Below, in pieces: positions 1 through 10,450 of a stretch of 64,000 nt of DNA (position 1 is its first letter; every line of letters begins with the position of its first letter). This DNA comes from Hydractinia symbiolongicarpus (lineage: Eukaryota > Cnidaria > Hydrozoa > Anthoathecata > Hydractiniidae): positions 14,570,001-14,634,000 of the forward strand of contig NC_079883.1 of NCBI RefSeq assembly GCF_029227915.1, read 5' to 3'. The notes below the pieces were generated by a model that ran no database searches, was not told where the DNA came from, and was given only the letters and a program-made list of their open reading frames with translations. The translations under genes were made by a program, and so were the position numbers.

Positions 1-1
1 A

Positions 2-70
2 CCGCCATACTTTGGAGCTACAAAGGCGGCTTCTGCAACAGCAGTGCTGGACAATGTTGTTGCAAAATAA
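2..70 (+). CDS. Possible C-terminal fragment of an unidentified protein
   Basis: The first 70 bases are clearly richer in G+C than the flanking DNA. They read open in one frame for 22 codons, ending in a TAA, with an alanine-rich, low-complexity composition. I do not recognise the family. If real, this is the last exon of a plus-strand gene lying mostly to the left of the window. Two other frames are also open for part of this stretch, so the call rests mainly on composition and on the clean stop. Confidence 0.35.
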   Translation, partial: PPYFGATKAASATAVLDNVVAK

Positions 71-2607
71 TGGTTTGAGGTAAATGTACAATTGTTTATA
101 TGTAAGGTTAAGGCTGCTTTCCCCTTCTCTTCCCCTTCTCTTATATTTAGAGAATATTTTGATCTTGATTTATTTGATTTGTGTCTTTTAATCACGTGCT
201 CACGCATTGTTATGAAATCTCCTGTTTTTTTTTTGTATAAATGAAACGTGATTATATTTTCAAGATTGAGTGTGAACATACAATGAAAACATTATGCAAC
301 GAGGTGCCGCGCTCCAATGAATTGCGTTTTTGTGCAAATTAAGCTGCACAAGAAAGAAGAAACACACCTAACTTTTTTACTATAACTTTCTTCGAACTCG
401 TTGATGATAGCGGAAACAAAGACATTTCACAGAAGATGTGACAGAAAGTGACGTAGAACGAGTGCTTTTGCAAAATTAAAGCCGCGTCGTGATGATCGCA
501 ACGCCATATCTCTTTTAAAATACCTGCATGCGTCTGTGTGTCACGCAAAATGGTATCGCAAATAGCAGGACGCACGCAATGCGGTATAAAGGGGACAGGC
601 TAACCCGTGGGTTTTTACATAGCCACTGACTATAGTAAACTTAAATACGCGAAAGATAGAATAATCGATTTTTATTTCATGTGCCATTAGCTCCCTGTGT
701 TTTGTTTAAAATGTTTCGCATGCCGCAAAACAGAAAAATATTTCGATAAAAAGAGCTTTCCATTTGAAGTGTTCATCTACACGAAATATCAACCTAAATT
801 CCAGAGCCTCCACTGCGCTTTAAGATAAAGGTTTCACTTTCTCATCAGAAAATTCTACTGTGTCGGCATATCTAGAGAATTTATCTCAAAGAGCTCTGGG
901 GTCAAGAATGTTTCTTATATTAGCATCCGCTACCCTGAAGAAAGAAAAATGTACAAAAGTTTGTAAGGTGTTGTTGCGATTAGGGATGAAGACTTTGCGT
1001 CCCCGGAGAAGAGCAGAAACACAAAAAAGTAATATTAATCTGAAGGAAACACAAACAGCGTGTTATAATAACACCTCCCTATTTTTAAAGACAGGGGAGA
1101 ACGTAAACTAAGGTCCATTTGTATGAAGATTGACGTAAGGCAATCTTGCGGAATAGTATTTTGGAGAAAAAAATATCACGTATCAAAAAAGGGAAAAAAA
1201 ATTTCTGTTGTGGGTGAAGGGGGGGCGAGAGCTGATTGACACAACAAGTGAGAGACAAGAGCCTTTGGCAGTTGTGAGTAAAAAAATACATAAAAGTTTT
1301 TTAAAAAACTTTTGCAAAATGAACCCTCTTCGTGTGTGTCACGCGGATGGCCATGGAGAGGCTAGGACTACAACACGAATTTTTTGTCGACTCAAGTAAA
1401 CGGTGCACAAAACACCTAGAATGTAACAAGTAAAATGGCGGGGTTGCTGATGGTCTCTTTCTTAGTTTAATCAAGAAATTGGTACCTCTATTATGCAGAT
1501 GCAGGAATTATTCATTATTATTTTGCTCCTATTCTATTCTATTTAGCAGGGGCCGTCGACGAATTATTTTCGTCATTTTTATTAGCATATGGTTGATTGA
1601 TACTGAGTTTAGCTTATAAAAGTTGTTTCCAACAAAGTTAGTTCTTTTCTACTTGTTCGTACAGTATAATAGTCAATCAGGACTTTGAAACTGAAAACAA
1701 GTTTTTTATTAGTTACTCCAAAACAACTGATCTTTATTGTTGTTTTAAGCTGGTTGGAGTTGTGGAAATATATAGCTAGCTATCATGTTTTGTTATTATT
1801 TGATGGAAAATAACCCCTAATTGGCCATATGCAGGTAAAAAAGAGGAAATCTTTTGTCAATGATCCTTTCTGGTGCTTGTGTTATAGATATTATTTATGA
1901 ACCCCCATTCCCCATCACATATAGATGACTTGCTATCTTGATAAATTTTTTGTTTTTATTTTTTTAGCAGGCAAAAAAAAAGCAATTCAATTGGCTAATA
2001 ATTCTTTTTAGAAGATCTGATTGGTTAAAAGACTATTTGCCTCCTGAAAAAAATGTAAACAGAGCTTATAGCAAGTCATCTATACAATGTACGTATATAA
2101 CTAATATTCTCGCGGAACAGTTGTCACATGTTTCGTACTTATTCAGATGGGGTAAAACATGGACTTTTAACAATAGAAATTCTAATTAAAAAAAACTTAC
2201 AAGCAAATGCACTTTCGAATTTATCCAGTTTACACACTATTATGTTGAGAGACGCCTGTAAGAATACACGGTTCGAATTAGAAATATAAAGTCATTTCGC
2301 AAAAAAAATGCTGACTGTAGAGAAGTTGTAGTCTGCAGAGTTTGAGAAGCCACTAGTAATTGATCCCTTAAAGATGATTACTTATATTCCTAATTTTACC
2401 ATTTCCTTTGTAGAATGAATCGCTAAAACAACATTTCGATTCAAACCCTGAAATACATGGTTTTACCTAAAAAAATACACACTCACCATAAGGTGCAGTA
2501 ACATGTAAGCAAAGGTTCTGAAAATCTCTTTCTTTGTTTGTTTTGTTTACCTATAATGTGAGTTAAAAATTTAGAAACTTGTTTCAAATAATATAATTTT
2601 TTTACAG
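71..2607. other. Non-coding stretch upstream of ARFRP1
   Basis: No convincing coding exon is visible here. Short open frames between 339 and 1399 lack family resemblance and have AT-driven composition. The stretch includes one inverted-repeat element (1921-2083) and probably the ARFRP1 promoter and 5' UTR. Confidence 0.5.
1921..2083. mobile_element. Short element with perfect 16-bp terminal inverted repeats
   Basis: The sequence atagatgacttgctat at 1921-1936 returns as its exact reverse complement at 2068-2083. A second, imperfect inverted pair (GCAGGC-type arms near 1967 and 2037) is nested inside. There is no coding capacity. This is typical of a MITE (a non-autonomous DNA transposon), but I cannot assign a superfamily. 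Confidence 0.6.
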
Positions 2608-2621
2608 GATAAAACAAATAG
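2600..2621 (+). promoter_or_regulatory. 3' splice-acceptor-like site just before the ARFRP1 start codon
   Basis: A T-rich run ends in ACAG at 2604-2607, 14 bases before the ATG at 2622. This would be the acceptor of a 5'-UTR intron or a spliced-leader trans-splice site. The sequence alone cannot separate the two. Confidence 0.45.
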
Positions 2622-3233
2622 ATGTTTACTCTACTTAGTGGGTTATGGAAATGGTTATTTCAAAAGGATGAATTTTGCATATTAATAGTTGGACTGGATA
2701 ATGCAGGTAAGACAACGTTCCTGGAACATGCTAAACGGAAGTATGCTATTAAAAACTATAAAGGCATTCCCTTTGAAAAGATTGGCCCCACTGTAGGAAT
2801 GAACGTTGGCCACATACATATTAAATCTGAGATATTGCTGTTGTGGGACTTAGGGGGACAAGAAGAACTGCAGACTCTTTGGAATAAATACTTTATGGAT
2901 TGTCATGGAGTGATTTATATGATCGATTCCTCAGATGCACAAAGGCTTGAAGACTCCTATAAATGTTTTGATACTCTCATATCGGATGAAGATTTAGTAG
3001 GAATACCTATGTTAGTATTAGCTAATAAACAAGACAAACCAAATTCCATAACAGCAGAAGCAGTTAAGGAAATATTTAACAGAAGTTCCAATAAATTGGG
3101 TAAACGAGACTGTATGCTGCATGAAATATCTGCTCTCGATGGAAGTGGAATTGAAGAAGGACTACAATGGATGCTGGAACGAGTAAAAAGAAATATTTTT
3201 CACCGACCACCGAGGGAAAAAGAAATTACGTGA
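2622..3233 (+). CDS. ARFRP1: ADP-ribosylation factor-related protein 1 (ARF-like GTPase)
   Basis: This 203-residue small GTPase matches ARFRP1 along its full length, close to the usual ~201. It opens MFTLLSGL and has QKDE just before the first strand. The P-loop GLDNAGKT lies at residues 24-31, a WDLGGQEEL switch II follows, and then NKQD and a SAL guanine-contact motif. The C-terminus is RPPREKEIT, close to the family's RPPRQRDIT. There is no Gly2, so it is not N-myristoylated like true ARFs. ARFRP1 family members act at the trans-Golgi, upstream of ARL1 and golgin recruitment. The ATG at 2622 gives the family N-terminus and lies just after an acceptor-like AG. The coding region has no introns, unlike the multi-exon vertebrate gene. 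No disabling change is visible, so it looks functional rather than a decayed retrocopy. Confidence 0.95.
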   Translation: MFTLLSGLWKWLFQKDEFCILIVGLDNAGKTTFLEHAKRKYAIKNYKGIPFEKIGPTVGMNVGHIHIKSEILLLWDLGGQEELQTLWNKYFMDCHGVIYMIDSSDAQRLEDSYKCFDTLISDEDLVGIPMLVLANKQDKPNSITAEAVKEIFNRSSNKLGKRDCMLHEISALDGSGIEEGLQWMLERVKRNIFHRPPREKEIT

Positions 3234-3564
3234 CATTCTAATAACAGTGTTTTTATTCTTTTTATGGATTAATGTGATTTTTTTTAAAGTATATACTGTA
3301 AGCCTCTGTGTTAAAATATATTGATCTTTTTATAAGTATATATTTCTCCATAGTTTATTTATTTATTTCCTATTTGTAGCAACACAGACTTGTCATCCTG
3401 TCTGGACCATTATAGTAGGAATAATCTATCAGAATATCTGATTTGGAAGCACTTTTGAAAATATCAATGGACCTTTTTTTCCTATATCTATAGGCTAAAA
3501 CATTTTCAAAGTGGCACAATGAAATAAGCTTAGAAGTTTAAATATATTTTGGGAATCGTATGTT

Positions 3565-3570
3565 AATAAA
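3565..3570 (+). terminator. Candidate poly(A) signal of ARFRP1
   Basis: An AATAAA hexamer lies about 330 bases after the ARFRP1 stop codon, in an AT-rich 3' region with no further coding sequence. It is plausible, but the hexamer occurs often by chance in DNA of this composition. Confidence 0.35.
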
Positions 3571-4234
3571 AATATTTTATTTTATGAGCAGGTCTAAATT
3601 ATGTGTATTATTGTATCAGAGTTTTATTCAATTCTTGTGAAATTATTTACTCAAATATACATAATAATATTTTGGTATTTTGTATCTGTATTATTGTATT
3701 TGTATATACATATATTTTTTAAAGTCCAAGGTACAATGTTATTAATCAAATGCTTACTAATGTTTTAAAAAACAAAATGATGGCAATGAAATTTTTTTAT
3801 GTTTTTCTTGTCATCACTATTTCTGTGACGTCATCATCAGAAACTGAATTTGTCCAAATTATCACTGTTTGCCTAAAATTTAATCACTGTTCTAGTAAGA
3901 ATTTTAACATTTTTTGACAGTTTCTGACAGTCAAAAGTTTTTTAACAAACCTTCTGTTACCGAAACTATATATATTTTACTGATTATAAGAATAGCTAAA
4001 TCAGAAGCTTTTGTAGGTACGGACCTAAAATATGGCAGACTAGTGGCTATAATAAAAAATATGAAAACATAGCATTAAAGAGAATATAAGGGGAAGGGGG
4101 TTTAACCAGAAGTTCATCTTTTTGACAAAATGTTAGTGCTACATAAAGATGCACAGTGAATACGAATCTGTTATGTGCATTTTAGATGCTTAAAAATTTC
4201 ATTTTTCATGAGCTCTTAAAGTTTATTGTTTTAG
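3571..4234. other. ARFRP1-PARG intergenic spacer
   Basis: No coding signal is seen. The spacer is AT-rich and contains a CRE-like TGACGTCA near 3827. A T-rich tract ending TTTTAG at 4229-4234 would serve as an acceptor, 30 bases upstream of the PARG start codon. Confidence 0.4.
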
Positions 4235-4264
4235 GTGTAGATAAATGTAAAAAAACATGTATTG

Positions 4265-6646
4265 ATGATGAGTGAAAACAAAGATCCTGATCAGGATGGT
4301 GTAGTGAACAGTAAAAGAAAAAAAGCATTGAGTATTGGTGATTATTTCTCAAAACGAAGGAAAATGTCAGCTTCTAATAATGGTAGGTGTTCTTTATTTC
4401 ATCAAGTGTTGTATTCAGTGTGTTGACTAGCAACGTAAAATATTTTCACCTTAAACATTGGTATGTGTACGTGCTTTTTAAAACACCACGAGTATTTACA
4501 ATCTTTAGGTCTTTTTATACTTTAATTATTTATATAGCTTTTGGTGTGTGCTTAAAAACCTTGAAAATGATTCTAGGCAAGAGACAAAAATTGGCAGTTT
4601 TTAGTGATGCTTCCTACGTGGAGAGAGAGCGCTTTCTATTATTAATAAGTTACGTAGTTTTTTTTGTTATTGTCTTAAAACTCACTATGGGTAATTCTTG
4701 AATTTAGAACCCAAAATTTCGACCAACAATAGAGTCTTTTTCAAAGAAAGAAACATGTTGTCTTGTATTTTCTAGATACCCAAGATGATAACAAGAAAAG
4801 GCGGGAACTGTTGGCATCTGCTGCTGAGAAACGATTAGAACAAAATAAACAAGGAACTGCATCTTTGCACGAGTCTGCTGCTGAAAAGCTATTGGCTAAC
4901 ATAACAAAAGAAGCTAAGTCGCCGAATGACACAAACGAAAATAACTCGTTGAATAACTGCGGTACTTCGGGAACGAGTCATGATGTTAGTGTAAATAAAG
5001 CAGAGGTGACGATACCTGGCAGATTTAAGAGGACGCCATCAAGCTCTGAGGTGTTGCCCAAGCTGACTCCCACAGATACCCATACTATTTTATTTCGACC
5101 TCATGTTTTGCCGAATAAAATACCGAGGCCATATCCAGACACGTATAAAGACATGTGGGATAAAAACCACGTCAGAATGCCTTGCTCACCCGAAAATCTT
5201 TATCCGACGCATGATAAGAAAATTCAAAAGCGCTGGGAGCTGATCGAGGCAACATTATTACAGCCGTTTCAGTCATCGCATGATTTAGAAGAGGCGATTT
5301 TGGTGTACAACCACCATTACAAAGAGAAATGGAATTTCGAATGTTGGCATAGTTACTGTAATATTGAATTGGGAGAAGATCAGCGGGAGGACCTCTTTGG
5401 AACACTTTTGCCGAACATGGTTCAGTTAGCTTTGCAGTTACCTTCTGTTGTTACGACGTCACCCAGACTCTTACGCCAAGGCGTGTCGCAAAGTATTACA
5501 TTTTCGCAAAAGCAAGTCGCTTGCTTGTTAGCAAACGCGTTCTTTTGTACCTATCCTAGACGGAACTCGTTAAAAAACTCGGAATATTCGGCTTATCCGG
5601 ATATTAATTTTAGTAAGATATTTCGAGGCTTAAAAGATGTAGTGAACACCGTAAAGACTGAAAAACTGAAAACGGTTTTAAATTACTTTCGTCGAGTTTT
5701 AAAAGAAATGCCGACCGGGACGGTGACATACTCGCGGAACGTACTTAGCGAGAGTAAAACGCCGCTTTGGGAAAAGCGTACCGACGAATTTTGTGATCTG
5801 TTTGTTTCGTCCACCGGCACTATTGAAGACAATGGCGAAGGTATGCTGCAGGTGGATTTCGCCAATCGAATGATTGGAGGTGGTGTTGTGGGCGAGGGGT
5901 GTGTGCAGGAAGAGATCCGTTTTCTGATATGTCCGGAACTTATACTCGCTAGGTTATTTACTGAAAAACTTGAACCCAACGAAAGCTTAGTGATAACAGG
6001 TGTAGAAAGGTTCAGTAGATACTCTGGATATGCGCAGACGTTTAAATACCAGGGCACGTACCACGATTTCACGCAAAGAGACCGTTGGGGAAGGCTCTAC
6101 ACGCAGGTGGTCGCAATCGACGCACATGTGTTTCATAACTACACAGACCAATTTAAATCTGTGAGCTTAAAGAGAGAACTAGAAAAAGCTTACTGCGGAT
6201 TTTTAGACACTTCAACGTCACAGCCTTCTGCCATAGCAACTGGTAACTGGGGTTGTGGCGCCTTCGGTGGCGATGTGCACTTGAAATCACTTATTCAACT
6301 CATGGCTGCTGCCGTGGCGAAAAGGGATTTAGTTTATTTCACCTTCGGTGATGAAGAACTGACCAAGAATTTGCAGGATTTTCATGAGTTTTTAAAAACG
6401 TCAAAAGTTACTGTGGGTCTTTTGTGGAATTTATTAGTTCGATACGGACGAGAGTTAAAATCAAAGCAAGAACACATTCCGTTGTATCCTTACTTGAAGA
6501 AAATCTTCAGCGACTACACATGCGATACAGACGACGAAGAGAGCTCGTGCAATGAGGAAAATCCGCTAGAAATAAGAGGAGTTCCGTGTGAAATACCCTC
6601 AGATATGCCTCCCCTTTCACCGGAATATGGTAACGACACTCCGTGA
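4265..6646 (+). CDS. PARG: Poly(ADP-ribose) glycohydrolase (two exons)
   Basis: PARG hydrolyses poly(ADP-ribose) chains added by PARPs during DNA repair. Exon 1 is 4265-4382 and exon 2 is 4776-6646; a GAT codon spans the junction, giving about 662 residues. An in-frame stop at 4238 supports the ATG at 4265. The catalytic loop is GGGVVGEGCVQEEIRF with adjacent glutamates at residues 418-419, matching the family's catalytic Glu pair. Downstream are the conserved YSGYAQT and TGNWGCGAFGGD segments. The N-terminus is far shorter than in human PARG but keeps nuclear-localisation-type clusters (KRKK, KRRK). It has a PIP-box-like ALSIGDYF at residues 21-28 that lacks the usual Gln. Residues 49-59 fit the p97/VCP-interacting VIM consensus RX5AAX2R. 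The C-terminal ~40 residues are acidic. Confidence 0.95.
4383..4775 (+). other. PARG intron 1
   Basis: This phase-1 intron has donor GTAGGT and acceptor TTTCTAG. Removing it joins the basic N-terminal exon in frame to the catalytic exon. A 104-codon open frame inside it (from 4387) shows no family resemblance and is attributed to AT-rich composition. Confidence 0.8.
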
Positions 6647-7314
6647 TATTTGCAACGAAACCCGCTCGTGACATTAAATAACCGTTCTGTAACAATATGA
6701 AAACTTTTTTAATTCTCGCATCTTTTTAGAGATTTTTTAATTTTGCTTACAAAGGTTATCTTAAGGGAGAATCTTTTCCGTAAATAACTAGATAGATGTA
6801 CTGTCGCTTTTCCCTCTTGATAACCTGTCATCACCCGCTACATTTTCAGACCACGTAATACCCTTCACAGGGGGAGTACTTTTTGAACTAAATGTCTGAA
6901 TTTTCTATCTCTCTTTTAATATGTTACAGACGAAAATAGTTGCATTGTATATTATGTTTTCACATGTAGTTTATTCAGAACATCGAAAGAGATGGGCTTT
7001 AGAAACACTACCCAAATAAGCAAATCTTGCGTTTTCACTTTAATTTTCGTTTCAACGTGGATATATTACGTACGCCTGATAGTTCCAAGTTAATAATTCA
7101 AGATGGCGCACGAGTAATACAATTTCATATACGCGAGGATTTATTTGATTGACAACTTTTCGTGCAATGTTATTTTTTTTTGCGTTGAGAACAGTGGATA
7201 TGCGCACCCATTCCTGTAGGTAGAAAATGTAAACAAGAGACCACAGAAGTTAAAAAATTGAAGAACAAAATATAATTGTTTCGCATTTGTGAAAACTTTT
7301 TTGAGAAAGAGAAT

Positions 7315-7476
7315 ACAGTGGAATCTCTCTATCTCGACTACACTCCATCACGAACTACTCTCTATCTCGAACTGAAGTCTCCGCCCCTTTGTGGTCCGCC
7401 TAAGGTATTTTCCTTTATTTATCTCGAACAAATTTTTTGATCTCTTGGGAATTCAAGATAGAGAAATTCCACTATA
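7315..7476. mobile_element. MITE with TA target duplication, pogo/Tigger-like ends
   Basis: The left end cagtggaatctctctatc (7317-7334) is matched inverted by gatagagaaattccacta (7457-7474), and TA flanks both sides. The 'CAGTGGAA..TCTCTAT' terminus plus a TA duplication resembles Tc1/mariner-group pogo/Tigger elements. The interior is non-coding. Confidence 0.65.
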
Positions 7477-7480
7477 TAAC

Positions 7481-8013
7481 TTAAGTGGATAAATTTTGGC
7501 GAGGATTAAATTTGGCGAAATTAGCCAAATTAAATACCCGCCAAAATTTTTATAGCTGACTATTCGCTAAATTAAATACTCGCCAAATTTAACATAATTT
7601 ACCGTTCGCCAAATTAAATCCCCGCCAAATTTAATTATTTTTTTCTTTTTTTAATTAAGAAAAGAAAAATGTTTTTTCCCAAAAAACAAACTTGTGTTTA
7701 TATATACGTTTATTCTTATTTTTTATAAAACATTTCAAGACATAAAAAGTCATTTCTTAGTGTCATTCGCCAAAATAAATCCCCGCCAAAATAAACACTT
7801 TTTTGTATTCGCCAAATTAAATCCTCGTCAAATTTTATAAAATTTGTCATTCGCAAAATTAAATCCCCGCCAAAATAAACACTTTTTTGTATTCGCCAAA
7901 TTAAATCCTCGTCAAATTTTATAAAATTTGTCATTCGCAAAATTAAATCCCTGCCAAATATTCCATTTTGGTCATTTATCAAATTAAATACTGGCTAAAA
8001 TTTATCCACTTAA
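7481..8013. mobile_element. Foldback element bounded by TTAA with internal 84-bp tandem repeats
   Basis: The ends ttaagtggataaattttggc (7481-7500) and gctaaaatttatccacttaa (7994-8013) are inverted copies with one mismatch, and both begin at a TTAA. The interior consists of many variants of an 'ATTCGCCAAATTAAATCCCCG' type unit, including an 84-bp tandem duplication (periods starting at 7791 and 7875). TTAA boundaries fit a piggyBac-type non-autonomous element, but TTAA could also be part of the inverted repeat itself. Confidence 0.65.
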
Positions 8014-10229
8014 AAAAAGTAAAAGTAAAAATTTCAAATATATCCATTTTACCCCATCTGTTCCTTAGTTTGTCATCGATGTCTTTGACTTTTTCAACCA
8101 CGCAACATAATTCGTAAATGTCACACGATAATTTTATTTTCAGGAATAATGAAGCAGACAAAAAGCAGAACAAATATTATGGTGGTACAAAGTTTTGATC
8201 TTTTGACACCAACGACAATTTTTAGTCCAAATGGGGCCAAAAAAATGCTTTTTGGTTCAAGGAACAAAAAAGGCGTACCGTGCGAGGAAAATTTTTTGTT
8301 TTAATTTTTTTTAATTTTTAATTTTTTAAAAAATAGTTAAAGAATAAAGAAAACGAACTGACTAAAACATAGATGAAGGTTTTCTAAAAAAAATCCGCGC
8401 TATCACCATTCCTTTCGTTAAGCAGATTTGCCTAAAAAATGTTCAAAGCCAAAATTTTGGCTTTGATCCATCCATACAGTTTTTATTCCTCTTTCAAAAC
8501 AATTGCAAAATTCAATCCGGAAATACTGACGTCAGCATAAAATTAAATTTACACCGTTGTTCTTCAACAGTTTTTGGTCTATATTTTAGCAAAGTACAAG
8601 TAAGTTTGACATATACAATTTTTTCTCATTCTCATTGACCTTTATCTGTTCGGGCAGGTAGTTTTTAAACAGACTTTTAAAAATTTGATTCTTATAAGGG
8701 AACACATCAAGTTTGTTTTTATATTATTTAGCAAGGACACCCGATCAGACTTATTATCATTTTAAATTTTGGTCGAAAAAAAATGTGGCCACAAAGGTAA
8801 TTCTTGGCTAGTACGTTTTAACTTTTTTTCGTAATATGTCTTATTTGATTTCGACCTTTTTTTAAAAATTCTTGTACATTTTAGCCGAGGGTCAAGAAGT
8901 GAATTTCATGAAGAAAATTGTAAGGAATGATTGATGTCGAAACAAGTCAATAGGACTTGGGAACTAGGTTGGAGGAAAGCTAGACTTTTTCCTTCATTGC
9001 AGCAATGAAAAAAATCTTAGAAACTAAGTATTTCTTTAATCATCAAGCTATCTAATTCGCGAGTCAAGCAAATGTATTTCGCTTGGAGTTTACAATTTTT
9101 TTGGGGGCATAATTCTCACAGTTGTTTGATCGGAAAAATGTTTTAGTGAACTGATGGAAACCGCAAAAGTCGTTGGTTTTAAAAAATTTTTCTAACCAAA
9201 ATTATTTTAGGAAAATCTTTCCTTGAAAATAAGTTCCGTCGGAAGATTTAGAAAACGTTTATCTATATTTTTTTTTCCTTATTCAACTCTTTGTTTTTGC
9301 CGAAGGAAATTACTCTTGAAAAAGCCCTGGATATTTTATTTTGCCTTAAAACTGAGTGTTCACAGTCTAGGCCTAATTCATTTACGATTTGACCTTCCAA
9401 CGGAAATTTGTGACAAAAACATGCAGGAAGGAAAGAACCAAGTTGGCTCGGTAAGCTTAAGAAAACGACAACTGTTTGTGTAATGTCGTGTTATGTCGTG
9501 TTTTAACAATCTTTTTGTTACATGCTCCTGTTCTAACTTACAAACTACTGCGTAATCAGATAAAATCGAATCCACATGTGGAACTCACAACATGATGCGT
9601 CTTCTCCAAAATACTGTCAGGGACATACTAGTGATGCACTTTTTTTAAACACAAACATAAGTCCTTATGCGATATGATAAAAAGTTGAAATGAAAAATAG
9701 AGTATTGTTGCCATCATGGTTTCTGCGAAGTAATTTGGTTTCTCTAAAGAAAAAAAACAAATTCAGACTCGCTTAAAGAAGACTTCCCGGTATGGTTGTG
9801 CTTGTACCTTTCTCTCAAATTAAAGGACACTTCAAAAGGCGGACACCTCTGATTAACGGACATATTTCATTACAGCGGCCGAGTTCTGGTTAAAGTCTTT
9901 TTGAACATTCAAAAAGCCGGAAAGCAGTTAGTAGCTAAGTCAATACAGAGATTTTCATACACAAAATTGGTGTTTTTGAAAATCTTCCTTTCTAATTGTA
10001 TCTTTTAACAATCATAAAAATCAAAAAAAAAAAAAAAAAAAAAAAAAACGAAAAAGACGAAACGAAAAAAAAGCTTGAACTTTTCAACAAAAGGTGGACA
10101 TCTCTAATTAGCGGACAGTTTTTTTTGTACCAATAGTGTCCATTAATTAGAGGGAGAACTAAACATATAGACAGGCACGCATCAATTTAACATCAGTATT
10201 CTTACAACAACAAGATTTATTCCTTAAAA

Positions 10230-10304
10230 TCAATCTGTAACACGTTTTTCTAAAAAGACTTTCATTCCCAGTGTCTGCCGTAGACAAAAGCAAAAGTCTA
10301 AAAT
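10230..10304 (-). CDS. Candidate last exon of the ankyrin-repeat gene
   Basis: The exon ending at 10451 finishes in phase 0 with a GTAGGT donor, so at least one more exon is needed. Here a TTTCCTGTGTAG acceptor precedes 24 in-frame codons and a TGA. This is the nearest in-phase option, but the 24 residues show no diagnostic feature and the true last exon could lie further left. Confidence 0.3.
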   Translation of the reverse strand: MLDFCFCLRQTLGMKVFLEKRVTD

Positions 10305-10450
10305 CTACACAGGAAACTTATCCTGGATACGAGGTTTGTTTCACTAGTAACCTGTTGTGAGTATTTTATATATAAAAGATTCACTGGATATATTGGACAG
10401 CGATTGCACAAATTCTAACATGTTAATTTTTTAGACATTTGTATACCTAC

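Larger units (their letters stand above)
6647..10229. other. Repeat-rich intergenic region between PARG and the ankyrin gene
   Basis: Apart from the two inverted-repeat elements listed, I see no supported gene. There is a ~25-base poly(A) run near 10023-10048. Degenerate 'GGACACCTCTGATTAACGGAC' type sequence near 9826-9860 and 10091-10160 looks like remains of Tigger-like ends. A plus-strand open frame at 9223-9483 has no recognisable similarity. Confidence 0.5.

Noticed and set aside
4387-4701. 104-codon frame between the PARG exons
   Set aside because: It lies wholly inside the intron that must be removed to give a continuous PARG, and its translation has no similarity.
7716-8173. Minus-strand open frames with internal peptide repeats
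   Set aside because: The repeats come from the 84-bp non-coding tandem units of the TTAA-bounded element.
9223-9483. Plus-strand frame ending at a GTAAGC donor-like site near 9450
   Set aside because: It is a single possible donor with no partner exon and no family resemblance.
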